Assembly (NCBI RefSeq): GCF_018131005.1
Contig: NZ_JAFCJK010000004.1
Coordinates: forward strand, 186,001-250,000
DNA length: 64,000 nucleotides
Source of the DNA: Bradyrhizobium lablabi
GTDB taxonomy: Bacteria > Pseudomonadota > Alphaproteobacteria > Rhizobiales > Xanthobacteraceae
Direction of reading: 5' to 3'
Shown: piece after piece, positions 52,502 through 61,848 of the stretch
Layout: each line of letters begins with the position of its first letter
Position numbering within the stretch: position 1 is the stretch's first letter
The notes under the pieces: generated by a model
Seen by the model: the letters and a program-made list of their open reading frames with translations, nothing else
What the model was told of the DNA's origin: nothing
Database searches by the model: none
Made by a program: the position numbers and the translations under genes

Positions 52502-54541
52502 ATGTTCACGATTGGAGTCGATATCGGCGGCACCTACACCGACCTGGTCGCCACGGATGAAGCCGGGCGCACGGTTTTCGCAAAATCGCCATCCACCCCG
52601 GCCGACCAGTCGATCGGCGTCATGGCCGGGCTCGACGAACTGGCGCGTCGTCTCGGCGTGACGCGCGCGGCGATGCTCGCGGCCACCGATCGCCTGGTCC
52701 ATGGCACGACAGTCGCGACCAATGCGCTGCTGGAGCGCAAGGGTGCCAAGGTCGCGCTGCTCACCACCGAGGGTCATCGCGACGTCGTCGAGATGCGCGA
52801 AGGCCTCAAGCCCGATCGCTATGATCTCCGCACGCCGCCGCCCGAGCCGCTGGTGCCGCGCGAGCGACGCTTTGGCGTGCGCGAGCGGCTGAAGGCGGAC
52901 GGCAGCACGGCTGTTGCCCTCGACGCCACCGCGCTCGGCGATGTCATCACGGCGGTGAAAGGATCGGGCGCGACCTCGGTCGCGGTCTGTTTCCTGCATG
53001 CCTATCTCAATCCCGCGCATGAGCTCACCGCCGTGGAACGACTCGCGCGCGAGTTGCCCGATGTCAGCGTGTCGCGCTCCAGCGACGTGCTGCCGCAGAT
53101 CAAGGAATATGAGCGCGTCTCCACCACGATCGTAAACGCCTATGTCGCGCCGATCGTGCGGCGCTATCTCATCAATCTGGAGCAGCGCCTGCATGAGGCC
53201 GGCTTTTCGGGCACGCTGTTCGTGGTGCTGTCGCATGGCGGCATGGCGCCCGTGGAGGAGGCTTCGCGGCTCGCCGCGGGCACCGTGCTGTCGGGTCCTG
53301 CCGGCGGCATTTCCGGCAGTCGCCGCTGCGCCGACCTGCTCGGCATCCGCGATCTCGTGCCGTTCGACATGGGCGGCACCTCGACCGATGTCTCGCTGAT
53401 CGCTGACGGCCAGGCCTCGCTCTCGGCCGACGGCATGCTTGCAGGCCAGCGCATCGCGCTACGCAGCCTGGATATCGCGAGCATTGCGGCCGGCGGCGGC
53501 TCAATCGCGAGCGTCGATGGCAGCCGCACCTTGCGCGTGGGGCCGGAAAGCGCCGGCTCGGTGCCGGGGCCGGCCTGCTATGGCAATGGCGGCACGGCCG
53601 CGACCGTCACCGACGCCAACGTCGTGCTCGGCTACCTCGATGCCGCGGCCTTCATGGGCGGCGCAAGGCCGCTCGATCGCGCGGCCGCCGAGGCCACGGT
53701 CGATCGCATCGCCGCTGCGCTTGAGCTCTCGCGGATGGAGGCCGCCGCCGGCATCTACAAGATGATCAATCTGAAGATGGCCGACGGCATCCGCCTGATG
53801 ACGTTGCGCCGCGGCGTCGATCCCCGTAAATTCGCGCTGCTGAGCTTTGGCGGCGCGGCCGGCTTGCACGCAGCCGAAGTGGCGCGCGAACTCGAGATCA
53901 GGCGCATCATCGTGCCGTCGGTCGCCTCCGTACTGTCGGCCTGGGGCATGCTGACCAGCGACCTCCGCTATGAGGTCAGCCGCACTCACTACGGGACGGG
54001 CAGGATTTCTGCCGATGACGTGCGCGCGCTGTTCGCCGCCCTGGACGAGCAGGCCGCCGGACGACTGCGCGCCTGGTTCAAGGGCGACATCACGAACGAG
54101 CGCTCCGCGGAGATGCGCTATGGCGAGCAGGTGTTCGAGATCGATGTGCCGCTCGGCGACCTCGACCTCGGTACCGCCGATCTCGTCGCGGAGATTGAGG
54201 AGCGCTTTCACCGCCGCCACGAAGAACTCTATACCTACGCGTCGCGCGGTCAGGAGGTTGTGTTCGTCAACGCCCGCGTCGCCGCAGTCGGCAAGGTTGC
54301 GCAGGCGCGCGGCAATGTCAGCTCGGCGTCGCCGGCCGCGCCGTGCGCGCCGCGGTCGAAGCGCCAGGCCTGGTTCGGCGCATGGCGCGAGGTGCCGGTC
54401 TATGCGCTCGACGATCTCCGGCCGGGTCATTCGCTGACCGGCCCCGCCGTCATCGAGGCCGAGACGACGACCGTCCTGATTGACACCGGCGACCGCGTCC
54501 TGGTCAATGCGCTGGGTTGGCTCGACATCACGTTGCGCTGA
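52502..54541 (+). CDS. hyuA: Hydantoinase A / 5-oxoprolinase A-subunit-like protein
   Basis: A 679-residue ATP-binding partner. The phosphate-1 motif MFTIGVDIGGTYTDLVATDE, HGTTVATNALLERKGAKVAL and the second-lobe DMGGTSTDVSLIADG are typical of the ASKHA fold of HyuA/oxoprolinase. RDVVEMREGLKPDRYDL and VLPQIKEYERVSTTIVNAYV confirm the family. It works with HyuB to hydrolyse a cyclic amide at the cost of ATP. The gene 181 bp downstream encodes an amino-acid-type binding protein on the same strand, so uptake of the same compound is possible. Confidence 0.92.
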   Translation: MFTIGVDIGGTYTDLVATDEAGRTVFAKSPSTPADQSIGVMAGLDELARRLGVTRAAMLAATDRLVHGTTVATNALLERKGAKVALLTTEGHRDVVEMREGLKPDRYDLRTPPPEPLVPRERRFGVRERLKADGSTAVALDATALGDVITAVKGSGATSVAVCFLHAYLNPAHELTAVERLARELPDVSVSRSSDVLPQIKEYERVSTTIVNAYVAPIVRRYLINLEQRLHEAGFSGTLFVVLSHGGMAPVEEASRLAAGTVLSGPAGGISGSRRCADLLGIRDLVPFDMGGTSTDVSLIADGQASLSADGMLAGQRIALRSLDIASIAAGGGSIASVDGSRTLRVGPESAGSVPGPACYGNGGTAATVTDANVVLGYLDAAAFMGGARPLDRAAAEATVDRIAAALELSRMEAAAGIYKMINLKMADGIRLMTLRRGVDPRKFALLSFGGAAGLHAAEVARELEIRRIIVPSVASVLSAWGMLTSDLRYEVSRTHYGTGRISADDVRALFAALDEQAAGRLRAWFKGDITNERSAEMRYGEQVFEIDVPLGDLDLGTADLVAEIEERFHRRHEELYTYASRGQEVVFVNARVAAVGKVAQARGNVSSASPAAPCAPRSKRQAWFGAWREVPVYALDDLRPGHSLTGPAVIEAETTTVLIDTGDRVLVNALGWLDITLR

Positions 54542-54722
54542 CGGCCACGCTGGACTGCACCCCTCTCCCGCAAGCAAGCCGAAGGGGTGAGACGATCCGT
54601 GATCGACTGCATGCCGTAATGGCCGCTTCGCCATCAACATTTCATTTTTCACGCCTTGCCTTGCAAGATAAGGTTCGCTTCGCTGGGAGGAAGCGCGGCG
54701 ATGTTGCCGGCGTCTTAAGGCG

Positions 54723-55961
54723 ATGCTGATGCGAACAAGAAAACAAATTGCGCTGTCGATATCCCTTCTCGTTGCCGTGCTGCTCGTCGCCGCGCCGTCG
54801 CGCGCCCAGACCCCTGAGGCGCCCGCCGCCGACACCGATATCCGGATCGGCAATGTCATGCCCTATACGGGGCCGTTGGCCGCATTCGCGACCATCGGAC
54901 GGGCGGAGGCGGCCTATTTCGACATGATCAACGAGCGCGGCGGCATCAACGGCCGCAAGATCCGCTTCACGTCGGTCGATGACAGCTCCAATCCGAAGAC
55001 CGCGCTCGAGCAGACCCGCGATCTCGTCGAGAAGCAGAATGTGCTGTTGATGTTCGGCTCGTTCGGCACGCCGAGCAATCTGGCCGTGCGGACATACCTG
55101 AACGAGAAGCAGGTTCCACAGCTCTTCGTCGCGTCTGGCGACGAGGAGTGGGCGCATCCGAGGACCTATCCGTGGACCATGGGCTGGCAGCCCACGTTCC
55201 GCGCGGAAGGTCGAATCTATGCCAATTACATCCAGGCGGCTTATCCCGATCGCAAGATCGCGGTGCTCTGGCAGAACGACCAGTTCGGCCGCGATCTGTT
55301 CAGGGGATTGCAGGAAGGGCTCGGCGACACCGCGGGGATGATCGTCGCCGATCTCGCCTTCGACGCTTCCGAGACCGCAATCCAGGTCCAGGTCGGCATC
55401 TTGAAGGACTCAGGCGCCGACATCCTGGTGTTCGATGGCGCGCCCGCGATCGCCGCGCGCGCGATCCGCGTTGCTGCCGAGCTCGACTGGCACCCTGTCT
55501 TCATCCTCGACAATGCCTCGGCCTCGATCGCGAGCGCGCTGCGTCCCGCCGGCCTGCAGAATGCGCTTGGCGTGATCTCGACCTCGTTCCTCAAGGATGC
55601 CAGCGACGCGTCCTGGAAGGAGGATCCGCACATCAAGGCGTGGCTCGACTTCATGGACAAGTATTTCCCCGACGGCGACAAGGATGATCTCTACGCCGTG
55701 TTCGGCTATGCTGCGGCTGATACGCTGGTCCAGGTCCTGCGCCAATGCGGCGACGGTCTCTCGCGCGAGAACGTCATGCGGCAGGCGGCCTCGCTGGATT
55801 ACCAGAGCCCGATCGCGCTGCCCGGGATTGTGATCAAAACCGGGCCGAAGGATTTCCGCCCGATCAAGCAGATGCGCCTGGTACAGTTCGACGGCACCGC
55901 CTGGCAGCCGATCGGTGACGTCGTCGACAGCGCATTCGCGAAGGTGAAGGATGATAATTGA
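54723..55961 (+). CDS. Branched-chain amino-acid-type ABC substrate-binding protein
   Basis: A 412-residue exported protein with signal peptide LSISLLVAVLLVAAPSRA. The mature part starts IRIGNVMPYTGPLAAFATIG, then INGRKIRFTSVDDSSNPKTA and NVLLMFGSFGTPSNLAVRTY, as in LivJ-type binding proteins, and YAVFGYAAADTLVQVL near the end. No permease or ATPase genes are adjacent, so it is an orphan or shares components. The ribosome site is AAGG near ATG 54723; ATG 54729 is also possible. Confidence 0.88.
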   Translation: MLMRTRKQIALSISLLVAVLLVAAPSRAQTPEAPAADTDIRIGNVMPYTGPLAAFATIGRAEAAYFDMINERGGINGRKIRFTSVDDSSNPKTALEQTRDLVEKQNVLLMFGSFGTPSNLAVRTYLNEKQVPQLFVASGDEEWAHPRTYPWTMGWQPTFRAEGRIYANYIQAAYPDRKIAVLWQNDQFGRDLFRGLQEGLGDTAGMIVADLAFDASETAIQVQVGILKDSGADILVFDGAPAIAARAIRVAAELDWHPVFILDNASASIASALRPAGLQNALGVISTSFLKDASDASWKEDPHIKAWLDFMDKYFPDGDKDDLYAVFGYAAADTLVQVLRQCGDGLSRENVMRQAASLDYQSPIALPGIVIKTGPKDFRPIKQMRLVQFDGTAWQPIGDVVDSAFAKVKDDN

Positions 55962-55973
55962 GGGCCATACTTC

Positions 55974-56120
55974 TCCCTCTCCCCGCTCTTCGCGGGGAGA
56001 GGGTAGGGTGAGGGGCTGTCTCCGCGAAGATGGTGGGTCACGAGCATGCGCAGAGTCCCCCTCACCTGGATCGCATCTTTCGATGCGATCCGACCTCTCC
56101 CCGCAAGCGGGGCGAGGTGA
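55974..56120. repeat. Cluster of GC-rich hairpin repeats
   Basis: CCTCTCCCCGC and GCGGGGAGAGG form a hairpin at about 55976-56001, a further unit with CCTCTCCCCGCAAG and CGGGGCGAGG lies near 56094-56118, and between them GGATCGCATC-TTTC-GATGCGATCC (56068-56091) is a perfect 10-bp stem. Together they fill the gap between two convergent genes and probably terminate both transcripts. Confidence 0.65.
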
Positions 56121-56123
56121 CAC

Positions 56124-57347
56124 TCAACGCTTCGCTGCCGCCAGCCCGTAATTCAACAGCCCGCCCTTGTTCTTCGGTGGATGCGCGCGCAGGCCCTCTT
56201 CGTTCGGCTCGGTGCCCCAGCCCGGGCGATCCGGGATCACAAGGTGGCCGTCGACATATTCAGGCACATGGGTGAACAGCTCGTGGTCCCATGCAAGGCG
56301 ATCGATATCGGTCTCCATGATCCGCAAGTTCGGCACCGCCGCGCAGAAATGCGCGTTCATCATGGTGCAGAGGTGGCCATAGAAATTATGCGGCGCGACG
56401 TTGACCTCGAAGTGCTCGGCGGCGTTGGCGATCTTCATCGACTGCCAGACCCCGTTCCAGGGCGTGTCGATGATCGCGACGTCCATTGCCTGCTCGGTGA
56501 AATAGGGCAGGAATTCCCGTAAGCCCAAGAGCGTCTCGCAGGACGAGATCGGATGCGGGCTCTGGCGGCGGATATAGCCCAGCGCCTGCGGGTTGAAGGT
56601 GTCGATCTCGACCCAGAACATGTCCATCTTCTCGATGGCGCGCAGGATTTTCAGATAGCCTTCCGTCTTCGCATTGAAGTTGAGATCGAGCAGCAGATCG
56701 ACATCCGGCCCCGCGCCGTCGCGGATGGCTTCAAGATGCATGCAGAGATTGCGCAGCACGCTGCGGTCGACATTGATCTCGGGCTGGAACGGCGCGCCGA
56801 AGCCGGGACGCCAGCCCAGAGGTTTCCCGTCGGTGTAGAGGAAGATGTTGGTCTTCATCGCCGAGAACTTCTTCTCGCGCACCTCGCGGCCGATCGCCTT
56901 GACGCCGTCGAGATCGGTGATGGCGGGCTTGTACCAGTCGGGATGATTGATGCGCCAGGTCGCGCAATGCGACCAGTAGACCCGCACGCGATCGCGGATC
57001 TTGCCGCCGAGCAGATCGTAGCAGGGGACGCCCAGCGCCTTGGCCTTGACGTCGAGCAGCGCGTTCTCGATCGCGCCCAACGCCAGCGCCACCACGCCGC
57101 CGGCGGCGGGGCGCGTCGCCGCAAACAGCTCGACATAGATCCGCTCATGCTCGAACGCGTTCTTGCCGATCAGGCGCGCCGACAGCCGCTCGATCGCCGC
57201 GGTGACGCCGGGCGCGCCAAAGCCCTCGTCGTATTCGCTCCAGCCGACCAGTCCGTCCTCGGTCGTGACCTTGACGAAGTGATAATTCCGCCAGCCGGCA
57301 TCGCAAGCGAGCGTTTCGACGCTTCTGACAGTGGTCGATTTGGCCAT
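56124..57347 (-). CDS. Enolase-superfamily dehydratase (mandelate racemase/galactonate type)
   Basis: A 407-residue cytoplasmic enzyme. The capping domain opens VRSVETLACDAGWRNYHFVK. The barrel carries KTNIFLYTDGK with a candidate base, the metal ligands Asp in VDLLLDLNFNAK, Glu in MFWVEIDTFN and Glu in ISSCETLLG, and the general acid/base His in VNVAPHNFYGHL. This is the pattern of acid-sugar dehydratases that eliminate water next to a carboxylate. ATG 57347 has AGGAAA. A perfect operator lies 18 bp upstream, but no regulator or sugar transporter is adjacent, so the substrate is unknown. Confidence 0.85.
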   Translation of the reverse strand: MAKSTTVRSVETLACDAGWRNYHFVKVTTEDGLVGWSEYDEGFGAPGVTAAIERLSARLIGKNAFEHERIYVELFAATRPAAGGVVALALGAIENALLDVKAKALGVPCYDLLGGKIRDRVRVYWSHCATWRINHPDWYKPAITDLDGVKAIGREVREKKFSAMKTNIFLYTDGKPLGWRPGFGAPFQPEINVDRSVLRNLCMHLEAIRDGAGPDVDLLLDLNFNAKTEGYLKILRAIEKMDMFWVEIDTFNPQALGYIRRQSPHPISSCETLLGLREFLPYFTEQAMDVAIIDTPWNGVWQSMKIANAAEHFEVNVAPHNFYGHLCTMMNAHFCAAVPNLRIMETDIDRLAWDHELFTHVPEYVDGHLVIPDRPGWGTEPNEEGLRAHPPKNKGGLLNYGLAAAKR

Positions 57348-57364
57348 GGTTTCCTGCCCCGATT

Positions 57365-57390
57365 TTGTTGGTATTGCCCGATACCAACAA
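57365..57390. promoter_or_regulatory. Operator of the enolase-superfamily gene
   Basis: TTGTTGGTAT (57365-57374) and ATACCAACAA (57381-57390) are perfect 10-bp inverted arms with a 6-bp spacer. The core TTGGTAT/ATACCAA resembles operators of the GntR (FadR-type) regulators that control acid-sugar genes. Its place 18 bp before the start codon suggests repression of this gene alone. Confidence 0.7.
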
Positions 57391-57519
57391 CGGATCGGCG
57401 AGCGCGTCAATCGCGCCAGGGCAGGGCATCAATGCGGATTGGCCGGTTGTGGGGCCGAATGGTTTGCCGTGCGGCAAGGTGAGGTTGAGACTTTCCAGGC
57501 GGGTCGCTTCGCTTGCAAT

Positions 57520-58340
57520 AGCGATTTTAGGCGATGGGTGTATCAAGACAGCCTGACGGGCAAATCACTCGAAAACCTGTCCAGTCCTCAGGCGAAAAAC
57601 ATTTCGCTTCCGTCGTCGGGCAAATCAGTTGTTCAATTCCGCCCGTCTCACCTGATCGAGGGGCGCTTCGCGATCGTCACGAGTGTTGCGGTGGGATGCG
57701 GTGGACGCGGAGTGCGCAACTGACGAGGGCGCGCGAGGCGGACGGCGAAGTCGTGTGGTCCTGACGCCCCAGTGGCTGGCGTTAAGTTCTTAAGAAGCTC
57801 ACGCTTCTCAGGGATGACGGTGACAACCAAGCCTGGTCTCGCCGGGGAGAGCGCGAAGTAAGCCGTAAACCATCGCGCAGGGAAAGCCGGGTTGTTTCCG
57901 GTTACACCTGTGGTCCTACCCCGGTGCTTTTTGTTGCACCGGGCCCATGGGTGCGATCGGCACCCGGCTTTCCCTGCGCCCTCTCCCTCAGGAGAGGGCA
58001 GAACGACACGCAAAACTCGAGCAGATCGTGCCGCGAGACCGCGGCTTCACATCCTCATCGTTGTCGGACAATTGAACTCGAACCCATCCCATCATTGCGA
58101 AGAGCTCGCGACAAAATTGCAAAAGCAATTTTGCACCGAAGCGACGAGGCAATCGATCGTTCTCATATGTTGTACGATGTATGCTCCGCTAACGCTCGCA
58201 ATGACGACGGAGAGGATCGCGATCCCTATCCCCGTCATGCTGAGGAGCGGAGAACGCGCGTCTCGAAGCACGACGGCCACCAGCGGGGGCGTGCACCCTT
58301 CGAGGCTCGCGTTCCGCGAGCGCCTCACGATGACGGGTCT
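57520..58340. other. Non-coding composite of degenerate dispersed repeats
   Basis: About 0.8 kb without a credible gene on either strand. It is a patchwork of pieces that look like degenerate dispersed repeats: a strand with repeated CGGGCAAATCA near 57559 and 57618, a nested hairpin block at 57875-57979, a CCCTCTCC/GGAGAGGG unit at 57978-58000, a GCAAAATTGC-like palindromic stretch near 58112-58135 and a GCGCCTCACGATGACGGGT tail. It separates the enolase-superfamily operator from the monooxygenase. Confidence 0.6.
57875..57979. repeat. Nested inverted repeat with perfect 18-bp arms
   Basis: GCGCAGGGAAAGCCGGGT (57875-57892) and ACCCGGCTTTCCCTGCGC (57962-57979) are perfect 18-bp inverted arms. 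Inside, CCGGTGC (57921-57927) and GCACCGG (57936-57942) form a second stem with a T-rich loop. The 105-bp unit could fold as a stable RNA or be a small mobile palindromic element. Confidence 0.7.
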
Positions 58341-58357
58341 AACAAGACGACGAAAAG

Positions 58358-59968
58358 CTACCCGAGCCTCAGTTCGTCATAGCCCTTCGCCGCCACCTCG
58401 TCGCATCGTGCGCGATAGTCCGGCGCGCTGCCGCTGTAGCGGGCGACGATGCGGGTCTGCTTGCCTTCGACGTTGGAATTGATGCCGGTCATCCAGGAGT
58501 TGACCTCGTTGGAGAGCAGGCCGACGCCGAGCGCCTTGACATGATCGGTCCAATTGGCAGTTGCCTCCGGCGTTGCATCGAGGAAGGTCAACCCCTTTTC
58601 ATGTGCGAAGCGGATCAGCCCGGTGACCCAGTCGACGCTGTATTCGATGCTGCGCGGGATGTTGCCGAGCGCGGTGTGCGGTCCCATCAGCATCATCATG
58701 TTGGGGAAGCCGTCGACCATCAGCCCGAGATAGGTTTCGGGACCGCGCTTCCACTTGTCCCTCAAGAGCGCGCCGCCGGCACCGCGAAAATCGATCTTGT
58801 CGAAGCTGCCCGTGATCGCGTCGAATCCGGTCGCGAAGATGATGATGTCGAACTGGTAGTCCTTGTCGCGGGTCTTGAGGCCGTCGGGCGTGATCCGCTC
58901 GATCGGCGTCTCCGTGAGGTCGACAAGCTCGACATTGTCGCGGTTGTAGACCTCGTAATAGAACGTCTCGAGCGGCAGCCGCCGAGTTCCAAAGCCGTGG
59001 TTTTTCGGAATCAGCTTTTCGGCAACCGCCGGGTCCTTGACGCGCTCGCGGATTTTTCGCGCCACGAAATCGCTGATTGTGGCGTTCGCCTTGCGGTCGA
59101 TCAGGATGTCGCGGAAATTGCCCTGCCAGATGCCGAAGCCGCGTTCGCCATAGAGCTTTTCGTAGAACGCCTCTCGCTCCTCGTCAGAGACTTCGAACGC
59201 ACCACGCGGATCGGGCGTGTGGATGAAACAGGCAAACGTTTCGTGGCAGCGCCGAAAGATCTCAGGATAGCCGGCCTTGATCTTCAGCTGCGTCTCGGCG
59301 TCGATCTTGCCGTTGTGCAGCGGCGCGCACCAGTTCGGCGTGCGCTGGAACACGGTGAGGTGCCCGACTTCGGCTGCGATGGTCTGGATCGTCTGCACGC
59401 CGGTGGCGCCGGTGCCGATCACAGCGACGCGCTTGCCGGCAAGATGCACCGGCTGCTTCGGCCATCGCGCGGTGTGGAAAGACTGGCCGCGAAAGCTGCC
59501 GAGATCTTCGATGCGCGGCAGCGTCGGCGTCGAAAGCGGGCCGATCGCGGTGATCAGAAAGCGCGTAGTGTGGCGCGCGCCGCTGGCAAGCGTGATCGCC
59601 CAGCTTCTTGTGTCGTCCTGATAAATCGCGCTCGCAACGCGGCTCTCGAACTGGATGTCGGGGCGCAAGTCGAATTTGTCGGCGACGTAGTTGCAGTAGC
59701 GCAGCGTCTCCGGCTGGCCGGCGAAATGCTCGGACCATTCCCATTCCTGCAACAGCTCCTTGGAGAACGAGTAGCCGTAGGAATAGCTCTCGGAATCGAA
59801 GCGCGCGCCGGGATAGCGGTTCCAGTACCAGGTGCCGCCGACGCCGGTGCCGGCCTCGAACACACGGACCCGCAAGCCCAACTCGCGCAGCCGGTAAAGC
59901 TGATACATGCCGGACAGGCCGGCGCCGATGATGATGACATCATAGTCGAACTGATCGGTCGGACCCAT
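58358..59968 (-). CDS. Baeyer-Villiger-type flavin monooxygenase
   Basis: A 536-residue FAD- and NADPH-dependent enzyme. The first dinucleotide motif IIGAGLSGMYQLYRL is at about residues 13-27, the Baeyer-Villiger fingerprint FRGQSFHTARW at 159-169, and the second motif VIGTGATGVQT at 183-193. FATGFDAITGSFDKIDFRG is the third typical stretch. It should insert oxygen into a cyclic or open-chain ketone. ATG 59968 has GAGG upstream and gives the normal N-terminus. It is divergent from the GMC dehydrogenase, a possible alcohol-to-ketone-to-ester route. Confidence 0.9.
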   Translation of the reverse strand: MGPTDQFDYDVIIIGAGLSGMYQLYRLRELGLRVRVFEAGTGVGGTWYWNRYPGARFDSESYSYGYSFSKELLQEWEWSEHFAGQPETLRYCNYVADKFDLRPDIQFESRVASAIYQDDTRSWAITLASGARHTTRFLITAIGPLSTPTLPRIEDLGSFRGQSFHTARWPKQPVHLAGKRVAVIGTGATGVQTIQTIAAEVGHLTVFQRTPNWCAPLHNGKIDAETQLKIKAGYPEIFRRCHETFACFIHTPDPRGAFEVSDEEREAFYEKLYGERGFGIWQGNFRDILIDRKANATISDFVARKIRERVKDPAVAEKLIPKNHGFGTRRLPLETFYYEVYNRDNVELVDLTETPIERITPDGLKTRDKDYQFDIIIFATGFDAITGSFDKIDFRGAGGALLRDKWKRGPETYLGLMVDGFPNMMMLMGPHTALGNIPRSIEYSVDWVTGLIRFAHEKGLTFLDATPEATANWTDHVKALGVGLLSNEVNSWMTGINSNVEGKQTRIVARYSGSAPDYRARCDEVAAKGYDELRLG

Positions 59969-60242
59969 GTCCTCGCGCGAACCGGTCACGTGGCGTTGCT
60001 CCCGCAGATATTTATTGTCCGCAAGGCTAGCCGGAATGGCAGCGCAAGCCAAACGTCGAAAAGCGGAGCTGGTATCGCGATTTGCAAGGCGAGGCAGCCG
60101 TCCGCCACCGAAGGTCCTGCGCCGGGTGATCGCCTGCCTTTACTCCGCATCCGGATTCACCCTATCGTCGCTCGTGAAGCAACGGTCGCCCCGCCAGGGG
60201 CGGCGGAAACGCCCGCAAGAAAGAAGAACAACAGGAATCCGA

Positions 60243-61841
60243 ATGAACGATCCCGTTGACGTCCTGATCATCGGCGCCGGCGCCTCCGGTGCTGCGGTGG
60301 CCTGGAGCCTCGCCGACACCAAAATGCATATCCTCTGTCTCGACCAGGGCGGCTGGATGAATCCGGCGGAATATCCGAGCACCGGCCGCGACTGGGAGGC
60401 CAAGTTCTATGGCGACTGGTCGACCAGCCCCAACGTCCGTCGCCGCCCTGAGGACTATCCGATCAACGACGACAATTCGCCGATCAAGGTCGTCAATTTC
60501 AACGGTGTCGGCGGGTCGACCGTGATGTACACCGCGCACTGGCCGCGGCTTCATCCGAGCGATTTCCGGGTCAAAACGCTCGACGGCGTCGCCGATGACT
60601 GGCCGATCGACTACGACACGCTGGTCCCGTTCTTCGAAGAGAACGACCGGATGATGGGCGTCTCTGGCCTGTCAGGCGATCCGCTGTCGCCGCTGACACG
60701 TCCGCCGATGCCGCCGCAGCCGCTCGGCCTGTCGGGTCCGATCGTCGCGAAAGCGATGAACAGGCTCGGCTGGCACTGGTGGCCGTCGGACACCACGGTT
60801 GCGACAATGGATTATGAGGGCAGGGCACGCTGCATCAATCTCGGCCATTGCACGCCGGCCTGCGCGCAAGGCGCAAAAGCCTCGACCGACATCACCTATT
60901 GGCCGCATGCGATCCGCGCAGGTGTCGAGCTCAAGACCCATTGCCGGGTGCGCGAGATACTGACCAACGAGCACGGCATGGCCTCCGGCGTCGTCTACTA
61001 CGACAAGGATGGTGTCGAGCAGTTCCAGCCGGCCGAAGTCGTCATCATCGCCTGCAACGGCGTCGGCACGCCGCGGCTGCTGCTCAATTCGGTGTCGGGC
61101 AAATTTCCGAACGGCCTCGCCAATTCGTCGGGTCTGGTCGGCAAGAACCTGATGTTTCATCCCTATGCGCAGATCTACGGCTTCGTGAACGAGCCGACCG
61201 ACAGCAACCGCGCGCCGCCGACCTGCCTCTGGAGCAAGGAGTTCTACGACACGGATCCGTCGCGCGGCTTCGTCCGCGGCTACGGCATCCAGTTCGGCCG
61301 CGGCGCGGGTCCGGTGTTCGAAGCGGTCGCGAGCGAGCAGAAGGGCATTCTGCCGTGGGGCGCGGATCATCACCGCGTTTTCCGCAAGCTCAACGGCCAC
61401 CGCATCGCGGTCTCGGCGATCTGCGAGGATTTGCCGGAGGAGCGCAACCGCGTCACGCTCGATCCCATCCTGAAGGACGATCATGGCATTCCCGCACCAA
61501 GGATCGACTACACGATCAGCGAGAACAGCCGGAAAATGATGGAGCACGGACTGGCGCGCGGCAGGGAGATTCTCGAAGCCGCCGGCGCGTCCGACATCTG
61601 CATCAACAACCCGATCCCGTGGGGCGGCTGGCACCTGCTCGGCACTGCGCGGATGGGCACCGATCCCGCGCGCTCCGTGGTGAACGAATGGGGCCGCTCG
61701 CATGACGTGAAGAACCTCTTCATCGTCGACGGCAGCGTGTTCGTCACCTCGGGTGGCGTCAACCCGACCTCCACCATCCAGGCCATCGCGCTCTACGTCG
61801 CCGACCAGATGAAGCAGCGCCTCGCCAATCTCTTCGACTGA
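60243..61841 (+). CDS. GMC-family dehydrogenase (gluconate-2-dehydrogenase-like large subunit)
   Basis: A 532-residue flavoprotein. The FAD motif DVLIIGAGASGAAVAWSLAD is at the N-terminus, and the GMC C-terminus shows WGGWHLLGTARMGTDPARSV with the catalytic His, then LFIVDGSVFVTSGGVNPTST. FNGVGGSTVMYTAHWPRL matches the large subunit of membrane-bound gluconate or fructose dehydrogenases. It oxidises an alcohol or polyol and passes electrons onward. AGGAA precedes the ATG. The small-subunit-like gene follows after 7 bp; no cytochrome subunit gene is seen. Confidence 0.9.
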   Translation: MNDPVDVLIIGAGASGAAVAWSLADTKMHILCLDQGGWMNPAEYPSTGRDWEAKFYGDWSTSPNVRRRPEDYPINDDNSPIKVVNFNGVGGSTVMYTAHWPRLHPSDFRVKTLDGVADDWPIDYDTLVPFFEENDRMMGVSGLSGDPLSPLTRPPMPPQPLGLSGPIVAKAMNRLGWHWWPSDTTVATMDYEGRARCINLGHCTPACAQGAKASTDITYWPHAIRAGVELKTHCRVREILTNEHGMASGVVYYDKDGVEQFQPAEVVIIACNGVGTPRLLLNSVSGKFPNGLANSSGLVGKNLMFHPYAQIYGFVNEPTDSNRAPPTCLWSKEFYDTDPSRGFVRGYGIQFGRGAGPVFEAVASEQKGILPWGADHHRVFRKLNGHRIAVSAICEDLPEERNRVTLDPILKDDHGIPAPRIDYTISENSRKMMEHGLARGREILEAAGASDICINNPIPWGGWHLLGTARMGTDPARSVVNEWGRSHDVKNLFIVDGSVFVTSGGVNPTSTIQAIALYVADQMKQRLANLFD

Positions 61842-61848
61842 GATCGCC

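Noticed and set aside
57520..58340. Possible small genes or a structured ncRNA gene in the 1-kb gap
   Set aside because: The short frames lack ribosome sites, overlap degenerate repeat pieces and show no family resemblance; only the nested hairpin is reported.
58541..60259. 572-codon open frame on the plus strand
   Set aside because: Antisense to the Baeyer-Villiger monooxygenase and running over the divergent promoter region; no recognisable domain.
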